64,000 nt of DNA, taken from the NCBI GenBank assembly GCA_027484125.1, contig JAIXUI010000009.1, forward strand, positions 39,738-103,737, in the 5' to 3' direction. This document shows, piece after piece, positions 19,503 to 28,789 of the stretch. Origin of the DNA: Bacteroidota bacterium. GTDB taxonomy: Bacteria > Bacteroidota > Bacteroidia > UBA7662 > JAIXUI01. Positions within the stretch are counted from its first letter, which is position 1. Each line of letters begins with the position of its first letter. The notes below the pieces were generated by a model. It did no database searches and was not told the DNA's origin. It saw only the letters and a program-made list of their open reading frames with translations. A program made the translations under genes and the position numbers.

Positions 19503-20840
19503 TTAGGCCTCGTTAAGTTTCCTGAATTCTGAAAAGGATATTTCTTGTGAAGGACTGCTTACCAAAGTGTCTAAATGTTCGAGCACTTTATTGAAGCGCA
19601 CTTCGCTGTAAAGTTCTTCTTGTCCGGTTCCATTCTCAAGCTGCTTCAAAGCATATCCTCGAGCTTCTTCATAGGAGAGGTTCAAGCCATACTGAGTGAA
19701 TTGTTCCATGAATTTGCGTGTTGCACGATCTACAATTTCATTGTAGTTCACGGTCAATTCATATTGCTTCATGATTTTATCCATCACTACATCCTGCTTG
19801 ATTTGAGCAGCGTAGTTGGGGAATTCCTGCTCCATCTCTTCTACTTTCACTTTCTTCTCAGCGTGTTTGGTAAAGAATGTCTTGAGGAAGTTCTCCGGAA
19901 TTGGAAAATCGTTGATTTGAAGGATTTCTTTCAAGATATCACTTCTAAAACGATTCAATGATTCATTAACCAGAATAGCATCAATATCTTCTTTAACAGC
20001 AGCTTTGAAACTCTCGTAATCGGTTAAGCCTTTGTCTGGGAAAATTTTAGCGAAAAATTCAGAATTAATTTCAGCTTCACCTTCACGCATGATATTGGTG
20101 AGTGTAAGCTGGAAGTCAGAAGCCAACAATTCATCGCTTGCACTTTCATTGCGAATCATTTTTTTCTGCTCATCTGGAGAGGTGAAGAATTGAGATAGTT
20201 TAACTACATGCTCATAATTCTTTTCTACTCCTGTAAGGGCTTGCTTAAGACTGTCGTCAAGAATTTCATCCAGCTTGAAAGTAGTCATCGAAGGTTGTAA
20301 TTCTTCGAAATCCTCGCCCAATGCTTTCAAACGAATGAAGAGCACGTCGCCAGATGCAGATTTTTCCGGATATGCATCTTCGTAGAAACGCTTACGAAGA
20401 TTGGAAATATGTTCTTCCAAGAATGCGTCATCAGCGAAAATGGCATAACGGGTGACTTGACCTTCAGCAGGCAAAGTAAGATCAAAATCCGGACGTTTAC
20501 CTATTTCGAAAACAAGCTCAACTTTGTCATTCTTCTCTAAATCAACTAGAGGGCTGTCCTCAGCTGGAACAGGATAAGCGAAAATCTGAATGTTGTTTTC
20601 TTTGAGGTAGTTGTCGAGGGATTCCTGAACGAGCTTGTTGACCTCTTCATAAAGAACAGACTGGCCATACATGCGTTTAATCATGCCTATTGGCGCTTGT
20701 CCTTTACGGAAACCAGGAATATTAGCCTGATTTCTATAGTTTTTAAGGGTTTTTTCGACTCTGGGGTTGTAAGTTTCTGGCCCGAAGCTCAAATGAATAC
20801 GGCTTTCGAGCAGACCAATGTTTTGTTCTGTGATGTTCAC
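19503..20840 (-). CDS. tig: Trigger factor
   Basis: VNITEQNIGLLESRIHL, YRNQANIPGFRKGQAPIGMIKRMYG; likely GTG start at 20840 (alternative TTG at 20858); no in-frame ATG at N-terminus. Confidence 0.9.
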   Translation of the reverse strand: MNITEQNIGLLESRIHLSFGPETYNPRVEKTLKNYRNQANIPGFRKGQAPIGMIKRMYGQSVLYEEVNKLVQESLDNYLKENNIQIFAYPVPAEDSPLVDLEKNDKVELVFEIGKRPDFDLTLPAEGQVTRYAIFADDAFLEEHISNLRKRFYEDAYPEKSASGDVLFIRLKALGEDFEELQPSMTTFKLDEILDDSLKQALTGVEKNYEHVVKLSQFFTSPDEQKKMIRNESASDELLASDFQLTLTNIMREGEAEINSEFFAKIFPDKGLTDYESFKAAVKEDIDAILVNESLNRFRSDILKEILQINDFPIPENFLKTFFTKHAEKKVKVEEMEQEFPNYAAQIKQDVVMDKIMKQYELTVNYNEIVDRATRKFMEQFTQYGLNLSYEEARGYALKQLENGTGQEELYSEVRFNKVLEHLDTLVSSPSQEISFSEFRKLNEA

Positions 20841-20862
20841 GCTGAATCGTTTATCCAAAATG

Positions 20863-20944
20863 TGCGCATGGAGGGACTCGAACCCCCACGCCGTGAGGCA
20901 CCAGATCCTAAGTCTGGCGCGGCTACCAATTACGCCACATGCGC
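20863..20944 (-). tRNA. tRNA-Leu (anticodon TAG)
   Basis: Minus strand GCGCATG..CATGCGC acceptor pairing, anticodon stem CCAGA-CTTAGGA-TCTGG, long variable arm, T-loop GGTTCGAGTCC; CCA not encoded. Confidence 0.95.
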
Positions 20945-20989
20945 ATTTTGAGGTTGCAAATATAGTAATTGCATCCTGTTTTTTTGGAA

Positions 20990-22597
20990 TTAAACTCCGT
21001 CTTTTAAAATATTCTGGATACTTTCAGCAGTGAGGGGTTTAGAGATAAAGTTTCGAACACAAGGGTATTGAGAAGCTTTAAGCCTATCGCTTGGATCGAT
21101 AGACGAAGATAGCATATATACTACACTTCGTAAATTTAGTTTCACAAAAGCATCCAAAAATTCCCAACCATTCATTACTGGCATGTTAATATCAAGCAAG
21201 ATAATGTCTGGGATGTTGTCAGGATTGTCTTTTAAATAAGTCAGCGCCTTAGCCGCTTCGTTAAAATCAATCAACTTAACATTGGAGTCAGTATTCTGGA
21301 TTATCTTCCTATTGATGAAGTTGACAATCTTGTCATCATCGATAAGAATGATAGAATCTGGTCGTTTAAATAATGAAGCTTCAGCCACAAAGTTGATTGA
21401 GGAGTTCTTGAGTTCCCTCAAAGATACTAGATTGTTCAATTCTTTAACAACACTATCTAATTCATTTGAAGCACTCTTCAGTTTTTCTACAATTCCTTCA
21501 CCACCATCGATGACATCATATTGTTTTTCAATAAGATTGATCAGTCCAAGTATGCTGGTAAGGGGTGCTCTTACTTTGTGTGAAGTTACAAATGCATACT
21601 CTTGTAATTGGGTATTCTTTGTTTCGAGTTCGTTTTGATAGGTTTTTCGATCGGTAATATCCGACTCTATCACTAAGAATTTTAGTTTCCCAAATCTGGC
21701 TTTTGTATCAGCTTTCAGTGGAATGATGGTTCTGTCAGTAAAGAAAACATTTCCATCAGAGGATGATCCCTTAACCTCTCCACGCCAAACATTTCCTTTC
21801 GCACAAGAGTACCATGCTTGATTAGTGTTTAAAGGATCATTGTTTTGTCTTTGGTTTTCCAGTAGATTAAACCCTCTGGATTGACCTTTGGTAAGCCCGT
21901 ATTTTTTAATAAAGTTATCATTGGCTTCCATGAGGCTTCCATCTTCTTCTGTGAATATGGTTAATGTGGCTACTGATACGGCTTCTTCAAACTCATTCAG
22001 TTTCTCATACTCAAATTTTAGCCTTCTTAAAGCTGGTCTTCCTATCGTAAGGACCAAAATCAACGAAAGTGCAATAGCGAAGATGTTGAAGGTTAAATCT
22101 AATTGGCTTATCAAATTGACGTCTTTACTCAATTGATTTCCAAATTGTATAAAGAGAATCTGGTTGTTGTTTAAAAAATCTTCACTTAACCGGTTGAGGG
22201 TAGTTACATTCAATTTCGCCTTGTTTCTCACTTTGTTGTAAGACTCAAGAAAGTCGAAAAGCTGTTGATAGCTTAACTTGGCGTTTTTAAAGTTGGATTT
22301 GAAATAATCTTGTTCTGTAGGATCTACAAATATCGTTCTACCTACCGCTTCTATTCGAAAATTGTTGAGTGTTAGTTCGGTTAAAACAGAGTCGGGTACC
22401 GCTTGAAAGCCCTTATTGGTATTGCCAAGAAGAAGATTGACCCGATGAAGAAGGGTTTTTTGATTATTGATGTGGAATAATACTGGTAAGTGGCGGTTGT
22501 AATCATCTGCCAGTTTCCACTGGATGATGTAGGAAGCACTGAGTACCGCGAAAAGGGCAATCAGCATCACAAAGTAAAACCGCCTAAATAAATTCAT
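20990..22597 (-). CDS. Membrane PAS-HisKA-receiver protein lacking a HATPase_c domain
   Basis: Two TM segments, PAS region, DHp-like LQEYAFVTSHKVRAPLTSILGLINLI, C-terminal receiver DSIILIDDDKIVNFINRKII...IILLDINMPVMNGWEFLDAF; no N/G1/F/G2 boxes between them. Confidence 0.8.
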   Translation of the reverse strand: MNLFRRFYFVMLIALFAVLSASYIIQWKLADDYNRHLPVLFHINNQKTLLHRVNLLLGNTNKGFQAVPDSVLTELTLNNFRIEAVGRTIFVDPTEQDYFKSNFKNAKLSYQQLFDFLESYNKVRNKAKLNVTTLNRLSEDFLNNNQILFIQFGNQLSKDVNLISQLDLTFNIFAIALSLILVLTIGRPALRRLKFEYEKLNEFEEAVSVATLTIFTEEDGSLMEANDNFIKKYGLTKGQSRGFNLLENQRQNNDPLNTNQAWYSCAKGNVWRGEVKGSSSDGNVFFTDRTIIPLKADTKARFGKLKFLVIESDITDRKTYQNELETKNTQLQEYAFVTSHKVRAPLTSILGLINLIEKQYDVIDGGEGIVEKLKSASNELDSVVKELNNLVSLRELKNSSINFVAEASLFKRPDSIILIDDDKIVNFINRKIIQNTDSNVKLIDFNEAAKALTYLKDNPDNIPDIILLDINMPVMNGWEFLDAFVKLNLRSVVYMLSSSIDPSDRLKASQYPCVRNFISKPLTAESIQNILKDGV

Positions 22598-22619
22598 AGT
22601 TCAATGCAAACTTACTGCC

Positions 22620-23558
22620 TCATGGCGCTTCATCAATCTGGGTTAACTTGTTTACATCGAATCCTCGAAGGAATGCGTCGATTGGAAGCCGTTTTTTCCC
22701 TTCTGCTTGTATTTCCAACACTTCAATCCACCCTGTTTTCATTTTTATAAACATTTGGTTTTTGGTGCTTTCGATAGTTCCGGCAGGCTGATGGTTGTTT
22801 TTGTTTTCTGCAATTCTAGCTTTGAAAAGCTTGAATGTAAGGTTATTGGCTTTAAACCATGCAGAAGGGTAAGGACTAAGTCCGCGTACGAGGTTGACCG
22901 CCTCTTCGTCAGTGAGGTTTGAAGGCATAATCCTGGTGTTCAGCTTAGTCAACTTTGGGGCATGACTCACCTTCGATTCATCTTGAGGGAATGGCTGGAG
23001 GTTATTAGAGGCTAACCCTTGAAGCGTTTTTAGCAGTAGTTCTGCACCTTGAAGACTCATTTTATCGTGCAAGGCGCCTGCGTCGTCTTCAGGAAGAATG
23101 TTAATTTCTTCCTGAAGCAATAAATCTCCCGTATCTATTTCATGTTGAAGAAAGAAGGTAGTAATTCCGGTTATTCTTTCCCCCCGGATGATGGCCCAAT
23201 TGATGGGTGCTGCCCCTCGGTAAGCTGGAAGCAAAGAACCATGTAAGTTGATGGAGCCTAAAGGTGGCATATTCCAAACTACTTCCGGCAACATCCTAAA
23301 GGCCACTATAACGAATAGGTCTGCTTGATAGAATTTTAGTTGTAATAGGAATTCAGGATCTTTAAGCCTGAAAGGTTCTAGTACTGGGATGTTATTGGCT
23401 ATTGCGAATTCCTTAACCGGACATTGATTAAGCTTTTGACCTCTTCCGGATGGTTTATCAGGGGTGGTTACAATCACCACAGGGGTAAAGCCATTTTTGC
23501 AAAGTAATTCAAGGCTGGGAACGGCAAAGGCCGGTGTACCCATGAAGGCTATTTTCAT
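22620..23558 (-). CDS. fmt: Methionyl-tRNA formyltransferase
   Basis: MKIAFMGTPAFAVPSLELL, INLHGSLLPAYRGAAPINWAII. Confidence 0.96.
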   Translation of the reverse strand: MKIAFMGTPAFAVPSLELLCKNGFTPVVIVTTPDKPSGRGQKLNQCPVKEFAIANNIPVLEPFRLKDPEFLLQLKFYQADLFVIVAFRMLPEVVWNMPPLGSINLHGSLLPAYRGAAPINWAIIRGERITGITTFFLQHEIDTGDLLLQEEINILPEDDAGALHDKMSLQGAELLLKTLQGLASNNLQPFPQDESKVSHAPKLTKLNTRIMPSNLTDEEAVNLVRGLSPYPSAWFKANNLTFKLFKARIAENKNNHQPAGTIESTKNQMFIKMKTGWIEVLEIQAEGKKRLPIDAFLRGFDVNKLTQIDEAP

Positions 23559-23561
23559 TGC

Positions 23562-24767
23562 TTAGGGAAGGTCTGGGTAAAGCAGGTAGGTTTTACGTTG
23601 TTTTTTGAAATTGGTGACTCCAGCTTGCCATTTTTTCCGGATCTCTTTTTCGGATAATCCGGATAGGATATCTTTTCTAAGCGCTGACGTTCCTGCAAGT
23701 TTATCGAAGAAGTTGTTGAAAAAGTCTTTTTTACCAGTCTTACTATACTGTTTGTAGCATTGAATCAGGGGGATGAGATCAATTTTCTTTCTGGAAAAGA
23801 GGTTTTTTTCTGAAACATGTGCATAGCTAAACCCTCTACAATCCTGATTCAGCATTGGAGGATTCTCAGCTTTTCCCGGTATTCTTTGAGGCCTGAATTT
23901 AATATTACCACCACTAAACCAACTGGCACCGTAAAGTTGAAATGGCGTAGGAGTACCTCTTCCAATGCTTACGGGTGTTCCTTCCATGAAGCAAAGGCCA
24001 GGATAAAGTAGAATTGATTTTGGATTTGGAAGGTTAGGGGAGGGAGGAATCGGAAGTTGGTAAGGTTGCGTTCGAACCCAGTTTTGACAAGGAATGACAG
24101 TTAATTTGCACTTTACCTGCTTGCTAAGCCATTTTTCACCATTGATCATGCCAGCCAGTTCCCCCAAGGTCATACCGTGAACAATTGGGATAGGATGAAG
24201 GCCAACAAAAGAACGAAGTGAATCTTCTAAAATGGGGCCATCTACGTAATGTCCGTTGGGGTTAGGTCGATCAAGCAGTAGTAACGGAATACCTTTTTCT
24301 GCACATGCTTCCATCACGTAGTGGAGTGTAGATAAGTAGGTGTAAAATCGGCAACCTACATCTTGAATATCGAAGATGACTAGGTCAATTCCGGAGAGTT
24401 GTTCAGGTTTTGGTTTGTAATTTTTGCCGTACAAAGAGACTACTTCCAGTCCAGTGGAAGGGTCTTTTCCACTTTTTATCGCAGCTCCGGCTTCTGCTTC
24501 TCCCCGAAAGCCATGTTCTGGGGCGAAGATTCGCACTATATCGAATGACTTTCTTAAAGTATCCACCAAATGAGTGCTGCCAATGACCGAAGTTGGATTC
24601 ACAACCAGTCCTAGTTTCTTGCCTTTTAAAAGCGGGAAGTAGCGTTCCGTTTGTTGTGCGCCTGTTTTTTGAGCATTAGCTTGAGCACAAAAAAGCAAGA
24701 GCAACAGATAGTAGGTAACTTTGACAGGGATGTTGAAGTTGAAGAACCTAAACTGGTTGGTATTCAT
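23562..24767 (-). CDS. DUF1343 family protein (NamZ-like exo-beta-N-acetylmuramidase family), secreted
   Basis: KKLGLVVNPTSVIG, IFAPEHGFRGEAEAGAAIKSGKDPSTGLEVVSLYGK, GIDLVIFDIQDVGCRFYTYLSTL; ATG at 24767 precedes a signal peptide; the ORF extends to 24884. Confidence 0.85.
   Translation of the reverse strand: MNTNQFRFFNFNIPVKVTYYLLLLLFCAQANAQKTGAQQTERYFPLLKGKKLGLVVNPTSVIGSTHLVDTLRKSFDIVRIFAPEHGFRGEAEAGAAIKSGKDPSTGLEVVSLYGKNYKPKPEQLSGIDLVIFDIQDVGCRFYTYLSTLHYVMEACAEKGIPLLLLDRPNPNGHYVDGPILEDSLRSFVGLHPIPIVHGMTLGELAGMINGEKWLSKQVKCKLTVIPCQNWVRTQPYQLPIPPSPNLPNPKSILLYPGLCFMEGTPVSIGRGTPTPFQLYGASWFSGGNIKFRPQRIPGKAENPPMLNQDCRGFSYAHVSEKNLFSRKKIDLIPLIQCYKQYSKTGKKDFFNNFFDKLAGTSALRKDILSGLSEKEIRKKWQAGVTNFKKQRKTYLLYPDLP
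24716..24723 (+). promoter_or_regulatory. Putative -7 element TAACTTTG upstream of the FtsX-like permease
   Basis: Exact TAnnTTTG match, 6 nt before ATG 24730; lies inside the divergent DUF1343 CDS; no convincing -33 seen. Confidence 0.4.
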
Positions 24768-25971
24768 GACCGGTAGGATGGGAGTTTCTGGTAATCGGGG
24801 CTTCTCTTCCGGAATGGTAAGAATTGCTGGTGGAGCAATTGCGCTAGCGGTGGTAATTCTGGTTTTGACCAGGTCCATCATCAACGGTTTTCAGGAAGTG
24901 ATTCCCGACAAAATTAAGGTTCTATGGGGCGATGTTCAATGTGTGCGTTTAGATTTAGAAAATGGCCTAGAAAGTGCCGAAATCAGGGCTGATGAATTGA
25001 ATTTTGAAGCACTTCAAAAAATCCCTGGCATACGCTCTGTCAATCAGTTTGTTACAAAAGCAGCTATCGCTAAAACAGCGCAAGAATTTGAAGGAGTAGT
25101 TTGGATGGGAATGGACAAGCCGGAAGCTTTTTTCTACCAAGCTAACTTTTTAAAATCCGGACGCCTTCCTCGTTTTAGTGCATCAGGAGAAGCTTCCTCG
25201 GAAGTGATGATTTCAACCCGTTTAGCCAAACGACTAAGGTTAAAAATTGGGGATAAATTGCCTTTGTATGTGGTTCAAAACCCTCCTAGAGCTAGAGCAG
25301 TAGTCATTACCGGCTTCTATGCTTCCGGCTTAGAGTCGGAGTTGGGACGTGAAATTGTATATGGAGATATCAAGTCGGTTTTGAAATTGAATAAGTGGGG
25401 ACCTGGAAGTTTTGGGGGTATCAAGATTCAAGTTGACGAGAACACCAGCAGTTTGAAGGTGATGCAGTCGATTAAAAAATTGGCAGGTCCTGACATTGAA
25501 GTGTTGAACTACGAATCCAGATTTCCTAATCTGCTAAACTGGTTGAACCTATTTGAAGTTAACGAGCAGGTTTTGATGCTGGTTTTATTAGCAGTGGTGG
25601 GCATCAATATACTATCTGCTTTGCTGGTGTTGATAGTGGAGCGAACCAGGCTTGCTGCTTTATTGAATGTATTAGGAGCAGCACCATCTGAGGTTCGTAA
25701 ATTGTTTATCAGCTTTGGAATGCGTCTTGTGCTAACGGGATTGTTAATCGGCAATTTGGTAGCTGCTGCCCTCTATTTCATCCAAAAACAATACAGCCTC
25801 GTCCAATTGGACGAGGCTGTTTATTATGTTTCCGCTATTCCTTTGAAGATTTCTCTTCAAGAGTGGGCTTGGTTAAATTTTTGGATGACTTTGGTTTCGT
25901 TTTTAGTAATCCTAATACCAACCATTCTTATTCAACGTATCAAGCCTGCTGCTGCGCTTCGCTTCTCATAG
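24730..25971 (+). CDS. FtsX-like/LolC-LolE-type ABC transporter permease
   Basis: [55 protein letters not shown]; four TM segments; [15 protein letters not shown]-type C-terminal region. Confidence 0.85.
   Translation: MLKLKNLNWLVFMTGRMGVSGNRGFSSGMVRIAGGAIALAVVILVLTRSIINGFQEVIPDKIKVLWGDVQCVRLDLENGLESAEIRADELNFEALQKIPGIRSVNQFVTKAAIAKTAQEFEGVVWMGMDKPEAFFYQANFLKSGRLPRFSASGEASSEVMISTRLAKRLRLKIGDKLPLYVVQNPPRARAVVITGFYASGLESELGREIVYGDIKSVLKLNKWGPGSFGGIKIQVDENTSSLKVMQSIKKLAGPDIEVLNYESRFPNLLNWLNLFEVNEQVLMLVLLAVVGINILSALLVLIVERTRLAALLNVLGAAPSEVRKLFISFGMRLVLTGLLIGNLVAAALYFIQKQYSLVQLDEAVYYVSAIPLKISLQEWAWLNFWMTLVSFLVILIPTILIQRIKPAAALRFS
25793..25820. repeat. Perfect 28-bp palindrome inside the permease CDS
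   Basis: ACAGCCTCGTCCAATTGGACGAGGCTGT; minus strand continues ATTGTTTTTGG, plus strand continues TTATTATGTTT. Confidence 0.95.
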
Positions 25972-26619
25972 TACCATTTCCTTCACCGTATCAGGAACCA
26001 CCAAACGTCCAGCGGTTTTCGCTACAATTTCTTCTACTGAAACTCCCGGAGCGCGTTCCAACAGTAAAAAGCCTTCATTGGTAACCTCTAATACGGCCAG
26101 TTCAGTGACTACTTTCCGAACACAGCGAATGCCGGTAAGTGGAAGGGTGCATGAAGGAAGCAGTTTGGATTCGCCTTTTGGGTTGGTGTGCATCATGGCT
26201 ACAATGATGTTTCTGGCAGAAGCGACTAAGTCCATGGCGCCTCCCATACCCTTCACCATTTTTCCTGGAATCTTCCAGTTGGCGATATCTCCTTGGTCAG
26301 AAACTTCCATAGCTCCCAAAATTGTAAGATCTACTTTCCCACTTCTAATCATGCCAAAACTCATGGCAGAGTCGAAGAAAGAAGAGCCTTTCACAGTGGT
26401 AATAGTCTGTTTGCCTGCATTAATAAGGTCAGCATCTTCAGTTCCTTCCAAAGGGAAAGGTCCGATTCCAAGCAAACCATTTTCACTTTGCAGGATTACT
26501 TCCATGCCTTCCGGGATGTAGTTGGCCACTAAGGTTGGGATTCCTATTCCCAGATTCACGTAGTAACCATCTTGGAGTTCTTGCGCAATTCGCTTAGCAA
26601 TTCCGTATTTATCTAACAT
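25966..26619 (-). CDS. scoB: 3-oxoacid CoA-transferase subunit B
   Basis: [38 protein letters not shown]; overlaps the convergent permease stop by 6 bp. Confidence 0.93.
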   Translation of the reverse strand: MLDKYGIAKRIAQELQDGYYVNLGIGIPTLVANYIPEGMEVILQSENGLLGIGPFPLEGTEDADLINAGKQTITTVKGSSFFDSAMSFGMIRSGKVDLTILGAMEVSDQGDIANWKIPGKMVKGMGGAMDLVASARNIIVAMMHTNPKGESKLLPSCTLPLTGIRCVRKVVTELAVLEVTNEGFLLLERAPGVSVEEIVAKTAGRLVVPDTVKEMVL

Positions 26620-26625
26620 ATTGTC

Positions 26626-27321
26626 TTAGGCTTTTCTGGTGGTTCGTTGTTCGATGCGCTTTTCATATTGTTGCCCTTGGAAGATGCGGTGAACATAAAT
26701 TCCCGGAGTGTGAATCAAATCGGGATCTAAGCTGCCCGCGGGTACTAATTCTTCTACTTCAGCGATGGTGATTTTCCCTGCCATGGCCATAAGTGGATTG
26801 AAGTTTCTGGAAGTAGCACGGAAAACAAGATTACCGTGAGTGTCGCCCTTCCAAGCTTTAACAATGGCAAAATCTGCCTCGAAAGCCATCTCCAAAAGGT
26901 ACGTTTTGCCATCAAAGTCACGGGTTTCTTTTCCTTCTGCTACTTCAGTCCCTACACCAGCCGGGGTGAAGATGGCAGGCATGCCATATCCGGCTGCCAT
27001 ACAGCGTGTAGCAAGCGTTCCTTGAGGAATAAGTTCAACTTCTAGTTCACCGCTAAGTAGTTGTCGTTCAAATTCTGCGTTTTCTCCCACGTAAGAAGAA
27101 ATCATTTTCTTTACCTGCTTTTGTTGCAATAGCAACCCAATTCCGAAGTCATCAACTCCGGCGTTATTGGAAATGCAAGTAAGGTTTTTTGTTCCTTTTT
27201 GTACCAATGCCGCGATGCTATTCTCGGGAATTCCGCATAACCCAAAGCCTCCCAGCATGAGTGTAGCTCCGTCTTGGACGTCGTGTAGTGCCTCGAAGGC
27301 GTCTTTTACTACTTTCTTCAT
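26626..27321 (-). CDS. scoA: 3-oxoacid CoA-transferase subunit A
   Basis: [55 protein letters not shown]. Confidence 0.93.
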   Translation of the reverse strand: MKKVVKDAFEALHDVQDGATLMLGGFGLCGIPENSIAALVQKGTKNLTCISNNAGVDDFGIGLLLQQKQVKKMISSYVGENAEFERQLLSGELEVELIPQGTLATRCMAAGYGMPAIFTPAGVGTEVAEGKETRDFDGKTYLLEMAFEADFAIVKAWKGDTHGNLVFRATSRNFNPLMAMAGKITIAEVEELVPAGSLDPDLIHTPGIYVHRIFQGQQYEKRIEQRTTRKA

Positions 27322-27340
27322 GGATGATATTTCGTACGTG

Positions 27341-28789
27341 CTATTGTTTTAAATGGTCGTTTTTTCCAATCCAAAGGACGGAATTTCCGGTCCCATATTC
27401 GTTGTTTTCCCAGTGAGGATTGTCAGGATCGGTGATCCATTCGCCGTCCACAATGAATTTGTAAGTGTGCTTTCCTGGTTTCAAAAATACCGGAATGCTC
27501 CAAACTCCAGCGCTATCTTTTATCAATGGAATTCCTTCTTTTGACCAGTCTATAAAGCTTCCACTAACCAATAGGTTTTTAGCATTTTGAAACTTTGTGG
27601 TTTTGAAAACATGATTGGGGTGAAAGGAAAATGCAGAGTTTAATTCTCCCTCATAACGCGCTTGCAAGGTATGAGTAGGATCAAAAATCCATTGTTTTCC
27701 ATCAATCAGAAATTTGTAAGTATAAAACCCTGGCGCAAGTGCGTAGTCCAAAACCCATCCACTGTCTGTCTTTGTCATGGGAGACTCTTCGGTTCTAAAA
27801 CGGTTAAAACTTCCGCATAAAAAGACTTTTTGGCTTTTAAGGTAGCCTGGCAAAAAGAATCGATGAGTTTCTCCAGAACTAACGAATGAGTTGATGTTTC
27901 CTTCCCCATCTGGTCTTTGGTCTGGATTGTCGGGATCAAGAAGCCAGTCGCCATCTGCCACGAATTTATAGGTATAACTGCCTTCTTTCAGATAAAGTGA
28001 AATTTCCCAGCCATTGGCTCTTGGAAACATTTCAAGTTCATTTTTCTGCCAATTGTTGAAGCTTCCCGTAAGGAAAACTTGTTTGTATCGATTAGTTGTT
28101 CGGAAGAAAAAACGTTTGTTATATGCGTAGAAAACTGAATTATTGTTGTAATGGCCGTCATTTTCTGTAAGTCTGTTGAAAGGATCTATAAGCCATTTCC
28201 CATCGACGATATACTTATAAAAGTATTTTCCCGGTTGAAGTTGCTTTTTTATAACCCAACCGCTGTCTGTTTTGGTCATGGTGTCTCTAGAGACCGACCA
28301 GTCATTGAAGCTTCCTGAAAGCCACACCTTATGTGACTTCAGGTAGCCTGGCAGAAAAAACTGATACAAATTCTTACCAATCGATTTTACGTTGACTTGT
28401 TCAAAATTGTTTTGCCCTACTATCACATGGTCTGAAGTGGAAGGTGGATTGACTTCATTTCCGGGAAGTACTTTTTCTATGATTAAATGGTCGTCTTCTG
28501 AATAAGCTTCTAATGATTTTACTAAGATGATTTCCTTGCTGGTGTTTTTCTCAACTTTCCAATTTTCATTTTTGTAAGGGCCTAATGAACCAAACAGACG
28601 TAGGCTATCTACATTCAGCAACGATAAATCTGCCATTTCCAACACCGTTTGCAACTGTTTGATATGGCCTTGAGGCGCTAGGGTGACTACCAGTTTATTG
28701 TCCTTTATTTCAAAGGAGGATTTTTTCTGTGCATGGCCTAGGATGGAGAAAAGCAAGACCAAGAGTATAGTACCAATCGCTTTCATCAT
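27341..28789 (-). CDS. Secreted protein with four tandem CBM48/AMPK-like glycogen-binding modules, no catalytic domain seen
   Basis: Four ~80-aa repeats with GSFN-W ... [19 protein letters not shown]-type motifs; signal peptide [24 protein letters not shown] 28789 preferred over TTG 28792. Confidence 0.8.
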   Translation of the reverse strand: MMKAIGTILLVLLFSILGHAQKKSSFEIKDNKLVVTLAPQGHIKQLQTVLEMADLSLLNVDSLRLFGSLGPYKNENWKVEKNTSKEIILVKSLEAYSEDDHLIIEKVLPGNEVNPPSTSDHVIVGQNNFEQVNVKSIGKNLYQFFLPGYLKSHKVWLSGSFNDWSVSRDTMTKTDSGWVIKKQLQPGKYFYKYIVDGKWLIDPFNRLTENDGHYNNNSVFYAYNKRFFFRTTNRYKQVFLTGSFNNWQKNELEMFPRANGWEISLYLKEGSYTYKFVADGDWLLDPDNPDQRPDGEGNINSFVSSGETHRFFLPGYLKSQKVFLCGSFNRFRTEESPMTKTDSGWVLDYALAPGFYTYKFLIDGKQWIFDPTHTLQARYEGELNSAFSFHPNHVFKTTKFQNAKNLLVSGSFIDWSKEGIPLIKDSAGVWSIPVFLKPGKHTYKFIVDGEWITDPDNPHWENNEYGTGNSVLWIGKNDHLKQ

